From NCBI RefSeq assembly GCF_023898315.1, contig NC_064622.1:351025234-351089233 (forward strand): DNA of 64,000 nucleotides, read 5' to 3'. Position 1 is the first letter of the stretch. Each line of letters begins with the position of its first letter. A model generated the notes under the pieces. It was not told where the DNA came from and did no database searches. It worked only from the letters and a program-made list of their open reading frames with translations. Of this stretch, positions 45,361 through 55,905 are shown in pieces. Position numbers and translations under genes: made by a program. Source of the stretch: Schistocerca nitens. Its lineage: Eukaryota; Arthropoda; Insecta; Orthoptera; Acrididae.

Positions 45361-45841
45361 TGTTTTATGTACGTAACTTATATGTGAATATAATACACTT
45401 AATATTCACTGAAATGCGACACCTGAAATAACAAAAGACACAGTAAAAAATAATTAAAATGTCAAAATAACGAAACACACTTAATATAATACACTCAAAT
45501 TAAAATGTCGAAAAATAAACGAAATCCTGTGCACGTAACTTATATCTGAATATAATACGCTCAATATTGCACACAAAAATGCAACGCCACCTAACTTGTT
45601 GATATAAGAATGTAAATTCTCCAGGCCCCCACCTGAATGCATACACAAAAGTTCAGTCAAGTCGATTCAGCCGTTTAGTTACAGTATAGATAAATAACCT
45701 AGATACCGACTGCAGCGCCATCTGCCAGGCTGATTTGTGAATCTAAACCATCCAGGACGCCACCCAAACGCATACAAAAAAATTCATTCAAATCGGTCCA
45801 GCCGTTTAGGGACAGTTCAGTGACATACACACGTACAGTAG

Positions 45842-45844
<3 letters not shown>

Positions 45845-45918
<74 letters not shown>
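45845..45918. repeat. (TA)n microsatellite
   Basis: About 37 uninterrupted TA dinucleotides beside the Helitron 5' leader and next to a SINE insertion. Confidence 0.98.
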
Positions 45919-45919
<1 letters not shown>

Positions 45920-45940
45920 TCTCTGAGGCTGTTAGACAGA

Positions 45941-46131
45941 GCCGGCCGAAATGGCCGAGCGGTTCTAGGTGCTACATTCTCGGTCCGCACGACCACTACG
46001 GTCGCAGGTTCGAATCCTGCCTCGGGCATGGATGTGTGTGATGTCCATAGGTTAGTTAGGTTTAAGTAGTTCCAAGTTCTAGGGGACTGATGACATCAGA
46101 AGTTAAGTCCCATAGTGCTCAGAGCCATTTT
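45941..46131 (+). mobile_element. SINE-A, full length
   Basis: A-box-like AATGGCCGAGCGGTTCTAGG and B box GGTTCGAATCC intact. A perfect 11-bp duplication TGTTAGACAGA lies at 45930-45940 and 46132-46142. Confidence 0.93.
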
Positions 46132-46142
46132 TGTTAGACAGA

Positions 46143-47155
46143 TATCAATCGAACTGAGCCACACGTTATGAACAGTCTAGAAGTTTGCCTTTCTCTACTT
46201 GCAGATTTCATTCTTCATCCTCTTTGCCCGACATTTGTACTGATTTGCAGGAGGTGAAGATTTTATGATATATATATTCCCTCTGAATTCAGTATTGCTA
46301 AGAATTTGATCAAAGTGTCTTAGTGAAGAGAAAATTTTCGTTTTAATTTATTTTATTGCCATAAGAGAAGAACAGCTCATTAACAGGTGGCCTCTCTCAC
46401 AGTGGAAACTGTTTTCTAGATTTCGCAACCCAAACACAGCTGAGTGCCACTGTGGTAGTTTTTCTCCCTTTGCAAGTAACCATGTATTTCATAGAATAAC
46501 GTCTCACGTCACTTATTTATTATTACGAATAGAAAAACGCGTCAAATTCAATGCAACCGTGTTTTAAAAGCAAAGTATTTCATTATCTTTGTGTTTTCTT
46601 TTGAACGCAAGAGAATTATGATCGACATACTTCACTTGATTTTTAATTGAATTCTAGACCTCCCCTGCATTAAGATATTTAGAGGCTCTAAAATTTCCCC
46701 ACCGTGTGCCGTGATTATTTGAAAAATAAATCTCTATGTTATGTTCAAAAATTTAAAATTTTCGTCCCCAGTTTGTAGTTCGGAGTAAAAATAACAAAGG
46801 TGTTAACGTATGGCAGTTACGAGAAACAGTGCATAGGCCAAGCCGAAAGAAATTTACTGATGCGTTAGAAAGAGAATTTTTATGTTAATAACAAGACATA
46901 ATTGGATTTGCATATCGAGACCGATGAAACGGCATTTTTACACAATAGACGAGGAACAATATTTGGGCTCAATGGAAGAGCTGGAAATCTACACACCTAA
47001 TATGCAGGCACCGGATGACTTGCTGGATGAGAAAAACAAATTAACTACCATGCAACATTTTTCATGATCATTTCCATTGTTTTAGAAAGAGAATTTTATT
47101 TTTGGTTTGAAGCACGCGAATTATTTTCACTTTCGGGTACAGGAGTTCCACAGCT
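46143..47155. other. Non-coding AT-rich stretch
   Basis: No recognisable feature. The 61-codon plus frame at 46882-47067 has no motif. Confidence 0.45.
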
Positions 47156-47157
47156 AC

Positions 47158-47353
47158 GCTCTATTTATTTATACTTAATTCTTTTCAGACTACTTTGCAG
47201 TTGCAGCTCCATTCGAAAGCGCACATTCTTGTAATCAGACAAACTGCGAAACTTAAAACTGGAACAGCAGAGAACAGCACGGAACGTGCACTGTAGAATG
47301 AAGCTGCAACTCCGAACTAGTCGCGGAAGTATGAAGTATAAGTAAATAAATAA
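47158..47353. repeat. Imperfect foldback element
   Basis: Arms about 47158-47214 and 47296-47353 are inverted copies at roughly 75 percent, sharing GTTGCAGCT(C/T)CATTC and TATTTATTTA-like ends. A spacer of about 80 bp has a weaker inner symmetry. No coding. Confidence 0.55.
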
Positions 47354-48689
47354 AAAAATAAGATTTAGCTGCAGAATCTCTGTTTCCAAAAATAAAAAAT
47401 TAAGGATTAGATGCTTATAAAATGAGGCTCCATTGGCATGAACTAGTGATGGGTAAGGTCTCTGTAGCAACAGAACTTCCTTAAATAAGAATGACGATAA
47501 TTATGTATCACGTACCGTATTTTGTTTTTAAAAAACAGTCTCACACCGGAAAATGACGTCTTTCAAGAAGTTTATGCCGGCTGTGAACCCAAGCATATAA
47601 AAGACTAGTGGTCATTTTTTCCAGGAATTTCTCGCTAGCGGAACGTTAAAATATGGCAGGGGTGGCCAACAGCCTTACCTTTGGGAGTTGAAAAATTACG
47701 CAATGGAGTCGGAGAAGGGTGCATTTTTTAAAGAGGAATATTAACATTGACCCAAAAAATTTTTTATTTCGTAAATGAAGGAACATTTATATTTTGGTTT
47801 AGATCTTACATCATTGAATAACAAGAAACAAGGAGTTACTTGTGTGATAAGTATTTTCAGTTATTAACTTTTTGCTGTGAGCTATTTGGAATCTGAATGA
47901 TTATTGGTGATCATAGTTAACGCTGGTACATGTTAATGTTAATAAGTTAGCTCACTTCGATATTTAGATTTAATAAACTTGTATTGAATACAGTGAGTCA
48001 CACATTTCTGGTCCCAAAGATGCTTGTTATTAGCATAACCTTCGTTAGAGGATATTTTTCTTCTGGAACTTTCTTCCACGATTCAGTTGTGGATTTACCA
48101 GCTCGTTTCGTCGTCTTGCATTTCCAGTAGCCCCAAGTCTACAGCTGCTCAATCCTTTATAACTGGCAGTTGTACATGACAGCCATTCCGCACAAGACCA
48201 ACACGAAAGTTTCGGAGTCTTGAACTTTGTCATTTATATTTTCAGTGAGGTCAGACATTTTACATAAATTATCTTCCGTTTCCATGTGAGCTTCAGGTAG
48301 GCTTTCAACAAGTTTATCTGGACGTTTGAAATGAGCAAGTGCTTTAGTCGCGAAGCCTCTCCGAAGAAGTCTTAATTTGTCAGGAGAGCTAGGAACACTC
48401 TACACTAAACTAGAAGTAAGATTTCCACTCGGTAGTCTTCTCGGCTGCTCAGTCCTAAAATCTTCATGTTGTTTTTAGGATCTAGCAGCAAAGCAGAGGA
48501 GACTCCTAGGAATTATTATGCCGAGAAAGCCTACGAAGTCACAACAAGATTTCCAATCCTTTGTAATGTATGTTTAACTGAACAAGGTCTGTAACCTGTC
48601 TTCCTTTTGCCAAGCGTTTACGGGGTTCGCTTTCTCAGGATTTGGTGAAGTTTTTATTTTTTTCACTAAGAAAACTGAATCGACGAAAG
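47354..48689. other. Non-coding stretch, no gene seen
   Basis: AT-rich. The minus frame 48045-48233 is short and motif-free. Confidence 0.45.
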
Positions 48690-49063
48690 AACCGCAACAA
48701 AGAACAATAAACGCTTACAGCTTGTTCTTTAGCCAGAATAAGATCCAGCTGTACACGACACTAGTACGGCCAGTATTTTATATGGTTGTGAAACCACGTC
48801 GTCATCAACAACAACTGAAGAAACGGTATGTGTCTTCGAGATGAGGGTACCTTGGAAGGTAAATAGGAACAAAGAAAGAAAGATCTATACCAGCGGTTTG
48901 GGTAACCACACATTAGTCAAATATTAGGACACAAGAGGCTACAGTGATTTGGCCACATCCTTCGAGCAGATAGATCCCTTCCATACCGAGTCTTCCATTC
49001 TCAACCGGCTGAAAAATTCCAAGGGGACGTCCAAGGACGCGATGGAAGGAACAGGACCTTTTC
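48690..49063 (+). pseudogene. LINE reverse transcriptase C-terminal fragment
   Basis: Plus strand reads KIQLYTTLVRPVF (about 48750), then with breaks QRLYQRFG-like text and RLQ-stop-FGHILRADRSLPYR (about 48935-48980), QPAEKFQG and a final RPRTRWKEQ-type basic end. This is the C-terminal end found in several invertebrate LINE clades (family WLGHVxRM...GRPRxRW). The catalytic domain is missing. It ends where the opposite-strand LINE begins. Confidence 0.7.
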
Positions 49064-49065
49064 TT

Positions 49066-52000
49066 TTGAGTCATCAGTATTCTGACTGGTTTGATGCTGT
49101 CCGCCACGAATTCCTATCCTGTGCCAACCTCTTCATCTTAGAGTAACCAATGTCCTCAATTATTTGCTGGATGTATTCCAATCTCTGTCTTCCTCTACAG
49201 TTTTTGCCCTCCACAGCTCCCTCTAGTACCATGGAAGTCATTCCCTCGTGTTTTAACAGATGTCCTATAATCCTTTCCGTTTGCCTTATCAGTGTTTTCC
49301 ACATATTCCTTTCCTCTCCGACTCTGCGCAGAACTTCCTCATTCCTTACCTTATCAGTCCACCTAATTTTCAACATTTGTCTGTAGCAACGCATCTCAAA
49401 TTCTTAGATTCTCTTCTGTTCCGGTTTTCCCACAAACATGTTTCACTACCATTCAACGCTGTACTCCAGATCTACATTCTCAGACATTTCTTCCTCAAAT
49501 TAAGGCCTATGTTTGATACTAGTAGAGTTCTCTTGGCCAGGAATGCCCTTTTTGCAATTGCTAAATTGCTTTTGAGTCCTCCTCGCTCCGTGCGTCATTT
49601 GTTATTTTGCTGCCTAGATAACAGAATTCCTTAACTTCATCAGCTTCGTGACCATCAATCCTGATGTTAAGTTTCTCGCTGTTCTCATTTCTGATACTTC
49701 TCTTCGTCTTTCTTCGATTTACTCTCAGTCCATACTCTATACTCTTTAGACTGTTCATTCCGTTCAGCAGATCATGTAATTCTTCTTCACTTACACTCAA
49801 GTAGCAATGTCTTCAGCGAATCGTATCATTGATATCCTTTCACCTTGAATTTTAATTCCACTACTGAACCTTTCCTCTATTTCCATCATTGCTTCCTCGA
49901 TGCGCAGACTGAATAGAAGGGGCGAAAGGCTGCATTTCTGTCTTACAGCTTTTTTAATACGAGCATTTCGTTCTTGGTCACCCACTCTTATTATTTCCTC
50001 TTCGCTGTTGTACATATTGTATATGATCCGTCTCTACCTATAGCTTACCCCTAGTTTTTTCAGAATTTTGAACGTCTTGCACCATTTACTTTGTATTACG
50101 CTTTTTCCAGGTCGACAAATCCTATGAACGTGTCTTGATTTTTCTTTAGTCTTGCTTCCATTATTAACCGCAACCTCAGAACTGCTTCTCTCGTGCCTTT
50201 ACCTTTCCTAAAAGCCAAACTGACGGTCATCTAACACATCCTCAATTTTCTTTTCCATTCTTCTGTATATTATTCTTGTCAGCAACTTGGATGCATGAGC
50301 TGTTAAGCTGATTGTGCGATAATTCTCGAACTTATCAGCTCTTGTAGTCTTCGGATTTGTGTTGATGATATCTTTTCGAAACTCAGATGGTATCTTGCCA
50401 GATTCATACATTCTACACACCAACGCGAATAGTCGTTTTGTTGCCGTTTCCTCCAATGATTTTGGAAATTCTGATGGAATGTTATCTATCCCTCCTGCCT
50501 TATTTGATATTAAGTCCTCCAAAGATCTCTTAAATTCTGATTCTAATACTGGATCCCCTACCTCTTCTAAATCGACACCTGTTTCTTCTATCACATCAGA
50601 CAAATCTCCCCCCTTACAGAGGCCTGCAGTGAACTCTTTCCATCTACCCGCTCTCTCCTCTGCATTTAACAATGGAATTCCCGTTGCACACGTAATTTTA
50701 CCACCATTGCTTTTAATCTCATCGAAGATTATTTTGACTTTCCTATATGCTGAGTCAGTCCTTTCGAAAATCATTTCTTTCTCGATTTCTGCACATTTTT
50801 CAGGCAGCCAATTGGTCTTAGCTTCCCTGCACTTCCTATTTATTTCATTTCTCAGTTACTTTCATTTCTGTATTCCTGAATTTCCCTGAACATTTTTGTA
50901 CTTCCTCCTTTCATCGACTGTAGTATTTCTACTGTTACCCATTATCTCTTCGCAGTTACCTTCTTTGTACCTATGTTTTTCTTTCCAGCTTCTGTGATTG
51001 CCCTTTCTAGAAATATCCATTCCTCTTCAACTGTACTGCCTACTGAGCTATTCCTTATTGCTGTCTCTATAGCCTTAGAGAACTTTAAGCGTATCTCGTC
51101 ACTCCTTAGTATTTCCGTATCCCACTTCTCTGCGTATTGATTCTTCCTAGCTGATCTCTTAAAGTTCAGTCTACTCTTCTTCATTACTACATTGTGATCT
51201 GAGTCTGTATCTGCTCCTGGGTATGCCTTGCAATCCAGTATCTGATTTCGGGCTGTCTGTCTGACCATCATGTAATCTAACTGAAATCTTACAGTATCAC
51301 CTGGCTTTCTGCAAGTATATCTCACCCTCTTGTGATTCATGAACAGTGTATTCGCTATTACTTGGTGAAATTTACTACATAGCTCAATTACTCTCTATCC
51401 TCTATCATTCCTTTTCCCAGGCCCTTATTCTTCTACAGTCTTTTCATCTATTCGTTCCCCTACAACTGCATTCCAGTCCCCCACGACTGTTAGATTTTCG
51501 TCTCTCTTTATATACTGTATTACCTTTTCAGTATCCTTACATATTTTCTTTATCTCTTCATTTTCAGCTTGCGACATCGGCATGTATACCTAAACTAACA
51601 TTGTCAGAGTTGGTTGCTGTCGATTCTGGTAGGAACAACCCTGTCACTGAACTGTTCACAGAACACACTCTCTGCCATACCTTCTTGTTCATAACGAATC
51701 CTACTCCCGTTATGCCATTTTCTGTTTCTGTTGATCTTCTCTATACTCATCTGACCAGAAAACCGTTGTCTTCTTTTAGTTTCATTTCACTGACCCCTAC
51801 AATTTCTACATCGAGCCTTTGCATTTCTGTTTTCATATTTTCTAGCCTCACTATCACGTTCAGGCTTCTGACATTCCAAGCCCAGATTCGTAAAACGTTA
51901 TCCTTTCTTGGTTATTCAACTTTTGCTCATGGTCACCTCCCGTTCGGCTGTCCCCTCCCGGAGATCCGAATGGGGAACTCTTCCGGAATCTTTTGTCAAC

Positions 52001-52095
52001 GGAGAAATGACACTCTCTCAATTACAAGCCACATGTCTTGTGGATACACGTTATGTGTTTTAATGCAGTGGTTTCCATTGATCGAGTAGTAACAG
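49066..52095 (-). mobile_element. LINE (RTE-like endonuclease-RT family), near full length
   Basis: The 3' end lies at about 49066-49085 (CAGTATTCTGACTGGTTTGA on plus). The element extends to about 52095 with few large indels relative to what I recall of this abundant acridid LINE. Coding order on the minus strand is endonuclease, reverse transcriptase, C-terminal region. No poly(A) or microsatellite tail is visible at its 3' end. Confidence 0.8.
49074..51340 (-). pseudogene. LINE endonuclease-reverse transcriptase, frameshifted, FAED
   Basis: Endonuclease end: VRFQLDYMMVRQTARNQI and the catalytic DSDHNVV (51160-51300). Reverse transcriptase fingers: LISNKAGGIDNIPSEF, KFENYRTISLTAHASKLLTR and EDVLDDRQFGF (50208-50530). 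The palm box is RFAEDIAT (about 49797-49830) where functional enzymes have FADD, so one catalytic Asp is replaced by Glu. Then EYGLRVNRRKTK, EVKEFCYLGSKITND (49600-49720) and a C-terminal MRCYRQMLKIRWTDKVRNEE. At least four frame changes. Confidence 0.8.
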
Positions 52096-52646
52096 TCCTT
52101 AAAGAAGTGGAGCCGACAGCGGTGGAAGACGAAGCTGGAGACTGACAACGATGGACAGCCATCTGCATTGAATATCTCCTCTGTTATCACTGACTGACCT
52201 TTTTATTGTTCTTTTTGTTACGTGTTCTTTCACAATATTTTATAGAGTGCTGTTTTTTTCTATTTTTGTAGTATGGCTATTTCTTTCGGTTTTCTGCTGT
52301 AGACCTTAAATGTCCGTTAATGCAATAAATGATGATGATGATTTAACTTTGTGCCCGGATGCCCTCGGTGATATCTCAGCCATCAACCTAAGGAAGGGAA
52401 TAGTGCGCGCCGTCTACCTGTCATTCGTGTAACTTTAGTTCTGTGTGTCATGGTATGTTAACTGCTTGTGTGTCGTATTCTCTGAGGCAAAACTTGTACC
52501 AGGCCGGCGGTCGATAATCTACCGCAGGGATTCGATTCGGTTGTGGCTCACCTCCCTCTCTCGCAAGCTACCGCTCTACGCGTTACGCTATAAGAGCAGG
52601 CTCGAACAACATCTGTAATAAAAACCATATATAAAACCACTGCAGA
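52096..52646. other. Non-coding; possible degraded tRNA-like repeat 52500-52620
   Basis: On the minus strand TAGCGTAACGCGTAGAGCGG and CGAATCGAATCC could be degenerate A and B boxes. No second copy in the window, so not called as a SINE. Confidence 0.35.
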
Positions 52647-52658
52647 TATTCATGTTTA

Positions 52659-52790
52659 CGGTCGCAGGTTCGAATCCTGCTTCGGACATGGATGTGTGTG
52701 ATGTCCTTAGGTTAGTTAGGTTTAAGTAGTTCTAAGTTCTAGGGGACTGATGACCTCAGGTATTAAGTCCCATAGTGCTCAGAGCCATTT
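52659..52790 (+). mobile_element. SINE-A, 5'-truncated with perfect duplication
   Basis: Begins within the tRNA-like head just before the B box (CGGTCGCAGGTTCGAATCC) and lacks the A box. A perfect 12-bp duplication TATTCATGTTTA lies at 52647-52658 and 52791-52802, so the truncation happened during insertion. Confidence 0.92.
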
Positions 52791-52802
52791 TATTCATGTT
52801 TA

Positions 52803-53576
52803 GGGAAACATTTTCCTTTTTCTTGCAGAAATTGTTTGATCACATCCAGTAAGCGGAAAAAAATCTTGAACATTCATTGCGTAGTCATAGGCTTCTCATT
52901 CAACAGTACCAAGATACATCAGTTATTATAAGGCTCGTCATTGTACATTTCTTTTGTGAGGGATTCAGCTGTCACTGTGGTTCGGCATTTGAGTGGATGT
53001 TTTTTGACAATCTGTAGAACTACCTGCATAATACATGGATATTGAAAATATACGGCTTGTAAAGGAGAAATAAAGATTGCTCATGTACAGATGTGGCAAG
53101 CCGACTAGGTTGAGGCGAAAGTCGCATGCGGCACACGAGTTGAGTTGTGGCCACCCTGTAATATAATTTGAAAGTGATATTCTGTACCCTCTGCCAGCGA
53201 CATAGGTTTGAATTATACACTAAGAACTAGATGTACTGGAAATATGGACGAAGCACAAAGAAAGACGAGATAATTCTTTAACGGCGTTATGTAGTTATCA
53301 TTAGTTTATGCTATTATCCTTTATCGGTAGGTTTGCATCTTAAAGATTCTGTCTGAATATAAACAAGAGCCGCCCTCCTCCTTGCTACTGAACGCATTTT
53401 TTTAACAAGCGCTGCAGAAATTATTTACCGTTGTGAATAGACCCCTTCAATCGCTGATGACGCTACCCGCAATGCTGGGAAGTAAGAGACGTAGTCTACT
53501 TTCCGGGGCACCTTGCACACCACGGCTCCCGCTTCTGGAATGTTGCCGGCGTTGCATGCGAACCCGGACTCCTATA
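52803..53576. other. Non-coding stretch, no gene seen
   Basis: No recognisable feature; 62-67 codon frames at 53433-53650 lack motifs. Confidence 0.45.
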
Positions 53577-53749
53577 TACGAGGGCCTACTGGAAGGTAAT
53601 TTACCCGAATCTTTTATTTGAAAACTGTTAAAGCTTTTTAAATAAAACAAACTTTTTTAACGTTCTACATATTTTTCTTCATGTTTACGTATTTCTTTCT
53701 TAATACAGTCACCCTGGCAACGAACAGATTTCTACCAACGAAAAACCAG

Positions 53750-54874
53750 TTTCTTTATTCCGTCACTGTGGGATATTTGACTTTGTTGACAGAGACGTAA
53801 ACTCACCTCAGCTTGCACCGCTTCATAAGGTGTTTTTAAGTTTTGGAAACACACGGAAATCGGATGGAGCCAAGTCTAGGTTGTATGCAGGATGATCGAT
53901 GACAGTGAACCAAGGCGTCGGATTGTTGCAGGTATCGCAGCGGTCGTGTGTGGCCTGGCATTGTCATGATGAAACGGAAGTTTTTCCATGTGTGGGCGAA
54001 CCATTCGAATTCGTGTTTTCAGTTTTGGCAAAAATGGCTCTGAGCACTATGGGACTCAACTGCTGTGGTCATAAGTCCCCTAGAACTTAGAACTACTTAA
54101 ACCTAACTAACCTAAGGACATCACACACATCCATGCCCGAGGCAGGATTCGAACCTGCGACCGTAGTGGTCGTGCGGTTCCAGACTGTAGCGCCTTTAAC
54201 CGCTCGGCCACTCTGGCCGGCGTTTTCAGTTTTCTGAGGATCTCACAGCACCTCGCAAAGTTTATGGTGCTCATGACTCTGGGTGCTAAAGGCATGGTCT
54301 TGGAATTTTTTGGTGTCGGTGATCCTTTGTGGTGGAACTCCATTGATGCTTTTTTTTTTTCGGAGTCAAAATTGTGAACCTATCTTTCATTACTTGTCAG
54401 AATGTTGTTAAGGAACCAGTCACACTCATACTCTAAGTGCAAAAACATTTGTTGGCAGACGTCCGTCTCCACCGTTTCGTGTTAGGAGTGAGCATTTGAA
54501 GCACCCACCGTGCTCGAAATTTTCTGTACCGTACTTTACTATGGTGGCCTGTACAAGCTCTCGTGATATGCCACACTTACCTGAGAGTTGTGGGTGTGTT
54601 GTCCGACGATTTTCTCTGATGAGTTCATCGGTCTGATTCCGATGAGTCTCGTCATTGCCGTGCACGGTCGTCCACTCCGAGCTCTGTCACACACGTTGAG
54701 GTTAGCACCACCGTTTCCTTCACGACGACCACGAAAAACCCAACGGCACACATTTTTGATGTCTACACAATCATCACTGTACACATCTTTCATTCTTACT
54801 TGGATTTTAATCGCAGTCACGTTTTCTACTGTTAAAATCTCGATTACAGTACGCTGTTTCTCACGCACCGACAT
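53750..54874 (-). pseudogene. mariner transposase, frameshifted
   Basis: Likely start 54874 (MSVREKQRTVIEILTVENV), followed by IQVRMKDVYSDDCVDIKNVC, CRWVFRGRREGNG and RARSGRPCTAMT, the mariner paired-type DNA-binding domain. After a shift: HRNQTDELIRENRR and the second helix-turn-helix (CGISRELVQATI). The catalytic half (53750-54430) is broken and split by the SINE; no complete catalytic Asp motif is readable. Confidence 0.82.
54027..54221 (-). mobile_element. SINE-A, full length, nested in mariner
   Basis: Minus-strand copy with a perfect 12-bp duplication GTTTTCAGTTTT at 54015-54026 and 54222-54233. Confidence 0.94.
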
Positions 54875-55129
54875 TCTTACGTTACGCATCGCCACGTTAG
54901 ACGCTAGAATTCGGAGCCCTCTAGCGGTAGAAGGTTGCAACTTGCGTCAGCGAAGCAGGGAAGTCGATCGAGTGATATGTAATATCTAAAACAATATTGA
55001 GAACGGAGCAAAAATTTCGGAAACATTACTTTTCAGTAAGCTCTCGTATTTATTTGTTTGTTTACATACACGCTTAGCGCGATCTGGTCTATTACAAAAC
55101 GCCTTACGCACAATAGTCTTAAAAAATCC

Positions 55130-55905
55130 GCCTTTTCCATAGTCTTTCCGTATCCTAGTGGCCATTTCAGCCAATGATGATGGAGGTGGATAGGGATTAC
55201 CCACACTTATCACTGAAGAACACATGAGAGACTAAACAATATTGAGATGTGGTGAATGTGGTGGCCGAGGTAGGTGCAACATTTCATTCACCTGGTTACA
55301 AAACCAGTCTTGGACGATGTGAGCTGTGTGAACAGGGCGCTGTCCTCTTAGAACACAGCATCACTATTTGGGAAACAAACATTGTACCATGGAGTGGACC
55401 CGATCAACCAAAATGGTTATATAATCCTTCGTTACATAATGTTTGTCAGCAATGCGACCTTGCAGAGTAATCATAGGACACATGGAATACTACGAGATGG
55501 TTCGCCAATAATCGAACCCCCACCATGTCTCACTATCATTCCATCGCTCCACATTTCAAATTTTACGTCTTCGGCACCACGTTTTCCTGTTACGGGCATT
55601 TGCATCACTGATGAGTTTTTGGAATTCGAGCTCGCCTTGTATTCCTTGCTTGTAGACCTCCCTTCGTCTTGTCCTCCTCTTTTTTTGTCACAGTCCTGTT
55701 CAATAAATGTCTGTCACGATCTCTCAACACACATTTTTCCCTGCGTTGTGACTTAGCGGATGATGTTTTCCAATTTCCCTGTATGTGGTTAAATCTTCGA
55801 TACGGTACCTCTTCCGAACATTTCGGCTACGTTGGTATGCAAGCACTTACCATACAAGCACCAACAATTTGCCCACATTCGAATTTACTAAGCTCCGACA
55901 TAATG
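55130..55905 (-). pseudogene. Tc1-like transposase relic
   Basis: Minus strand begins MSELSKFECGQIVGA (about 55903), with a helix-turn-helix-like stretch, RDRDRHLLNRTVTKK, KTWCRRRK and GFDYWRTIS. It ends with a late block: a second catalytic region (EDSAPCSHSSH in place of DNAPxH), LPRPPHSPHLNIV where the Tc1 consensus has PPQSPDLNxIE, and YPPPSSLAEMATRIRKDYG (about 55140-55200). Many stops. Different Tc1 branch from 15947-17367. No inverted repeats found. Confidence 0.7.

Larger units (their letters stand above)
40767..45930 (-). mobile_element. Helitron, autonomous type, decayed and 3'-truncated
   Basis: Rolling-circle DNA transposon. The coding remnant runs from 45360 down to about 40767 and stops abruptly after AFAMTTNK, where Helitron helicases normally continue AQGQ, so the 3' end including the terminal hairpin is missing. 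The 5' leader (45361 to about 45930) contains twice a phrase like GTCCAGCCGTTTAGGGACAG, which often lies near Helitron 5' ends, and a long (TA)n. A SINE-A interrupts it at 41884-42082. Confidence 0.85.
53579..55046 (-). mobile_element. mariner transposon, decayed, with nested SINE
   Basis: TA at 53577-53578 and 55047-55048. Ends read CGAGGGCCTACTGGAAGGTA and, inward from the right, CGAGAGCTTACTGAAAAGTA. Length without the SINE and its duplication is about 1260 bp, typical for mariner. Same family as the remnant 31624-33539. Confidence 0.9.

Noticed and set aside
45820-46041. Frames encoding alternating Tyr-Ile repeats
   Set aside because: Direct translation of the (TA)n microsatellite and adjoining SINE.
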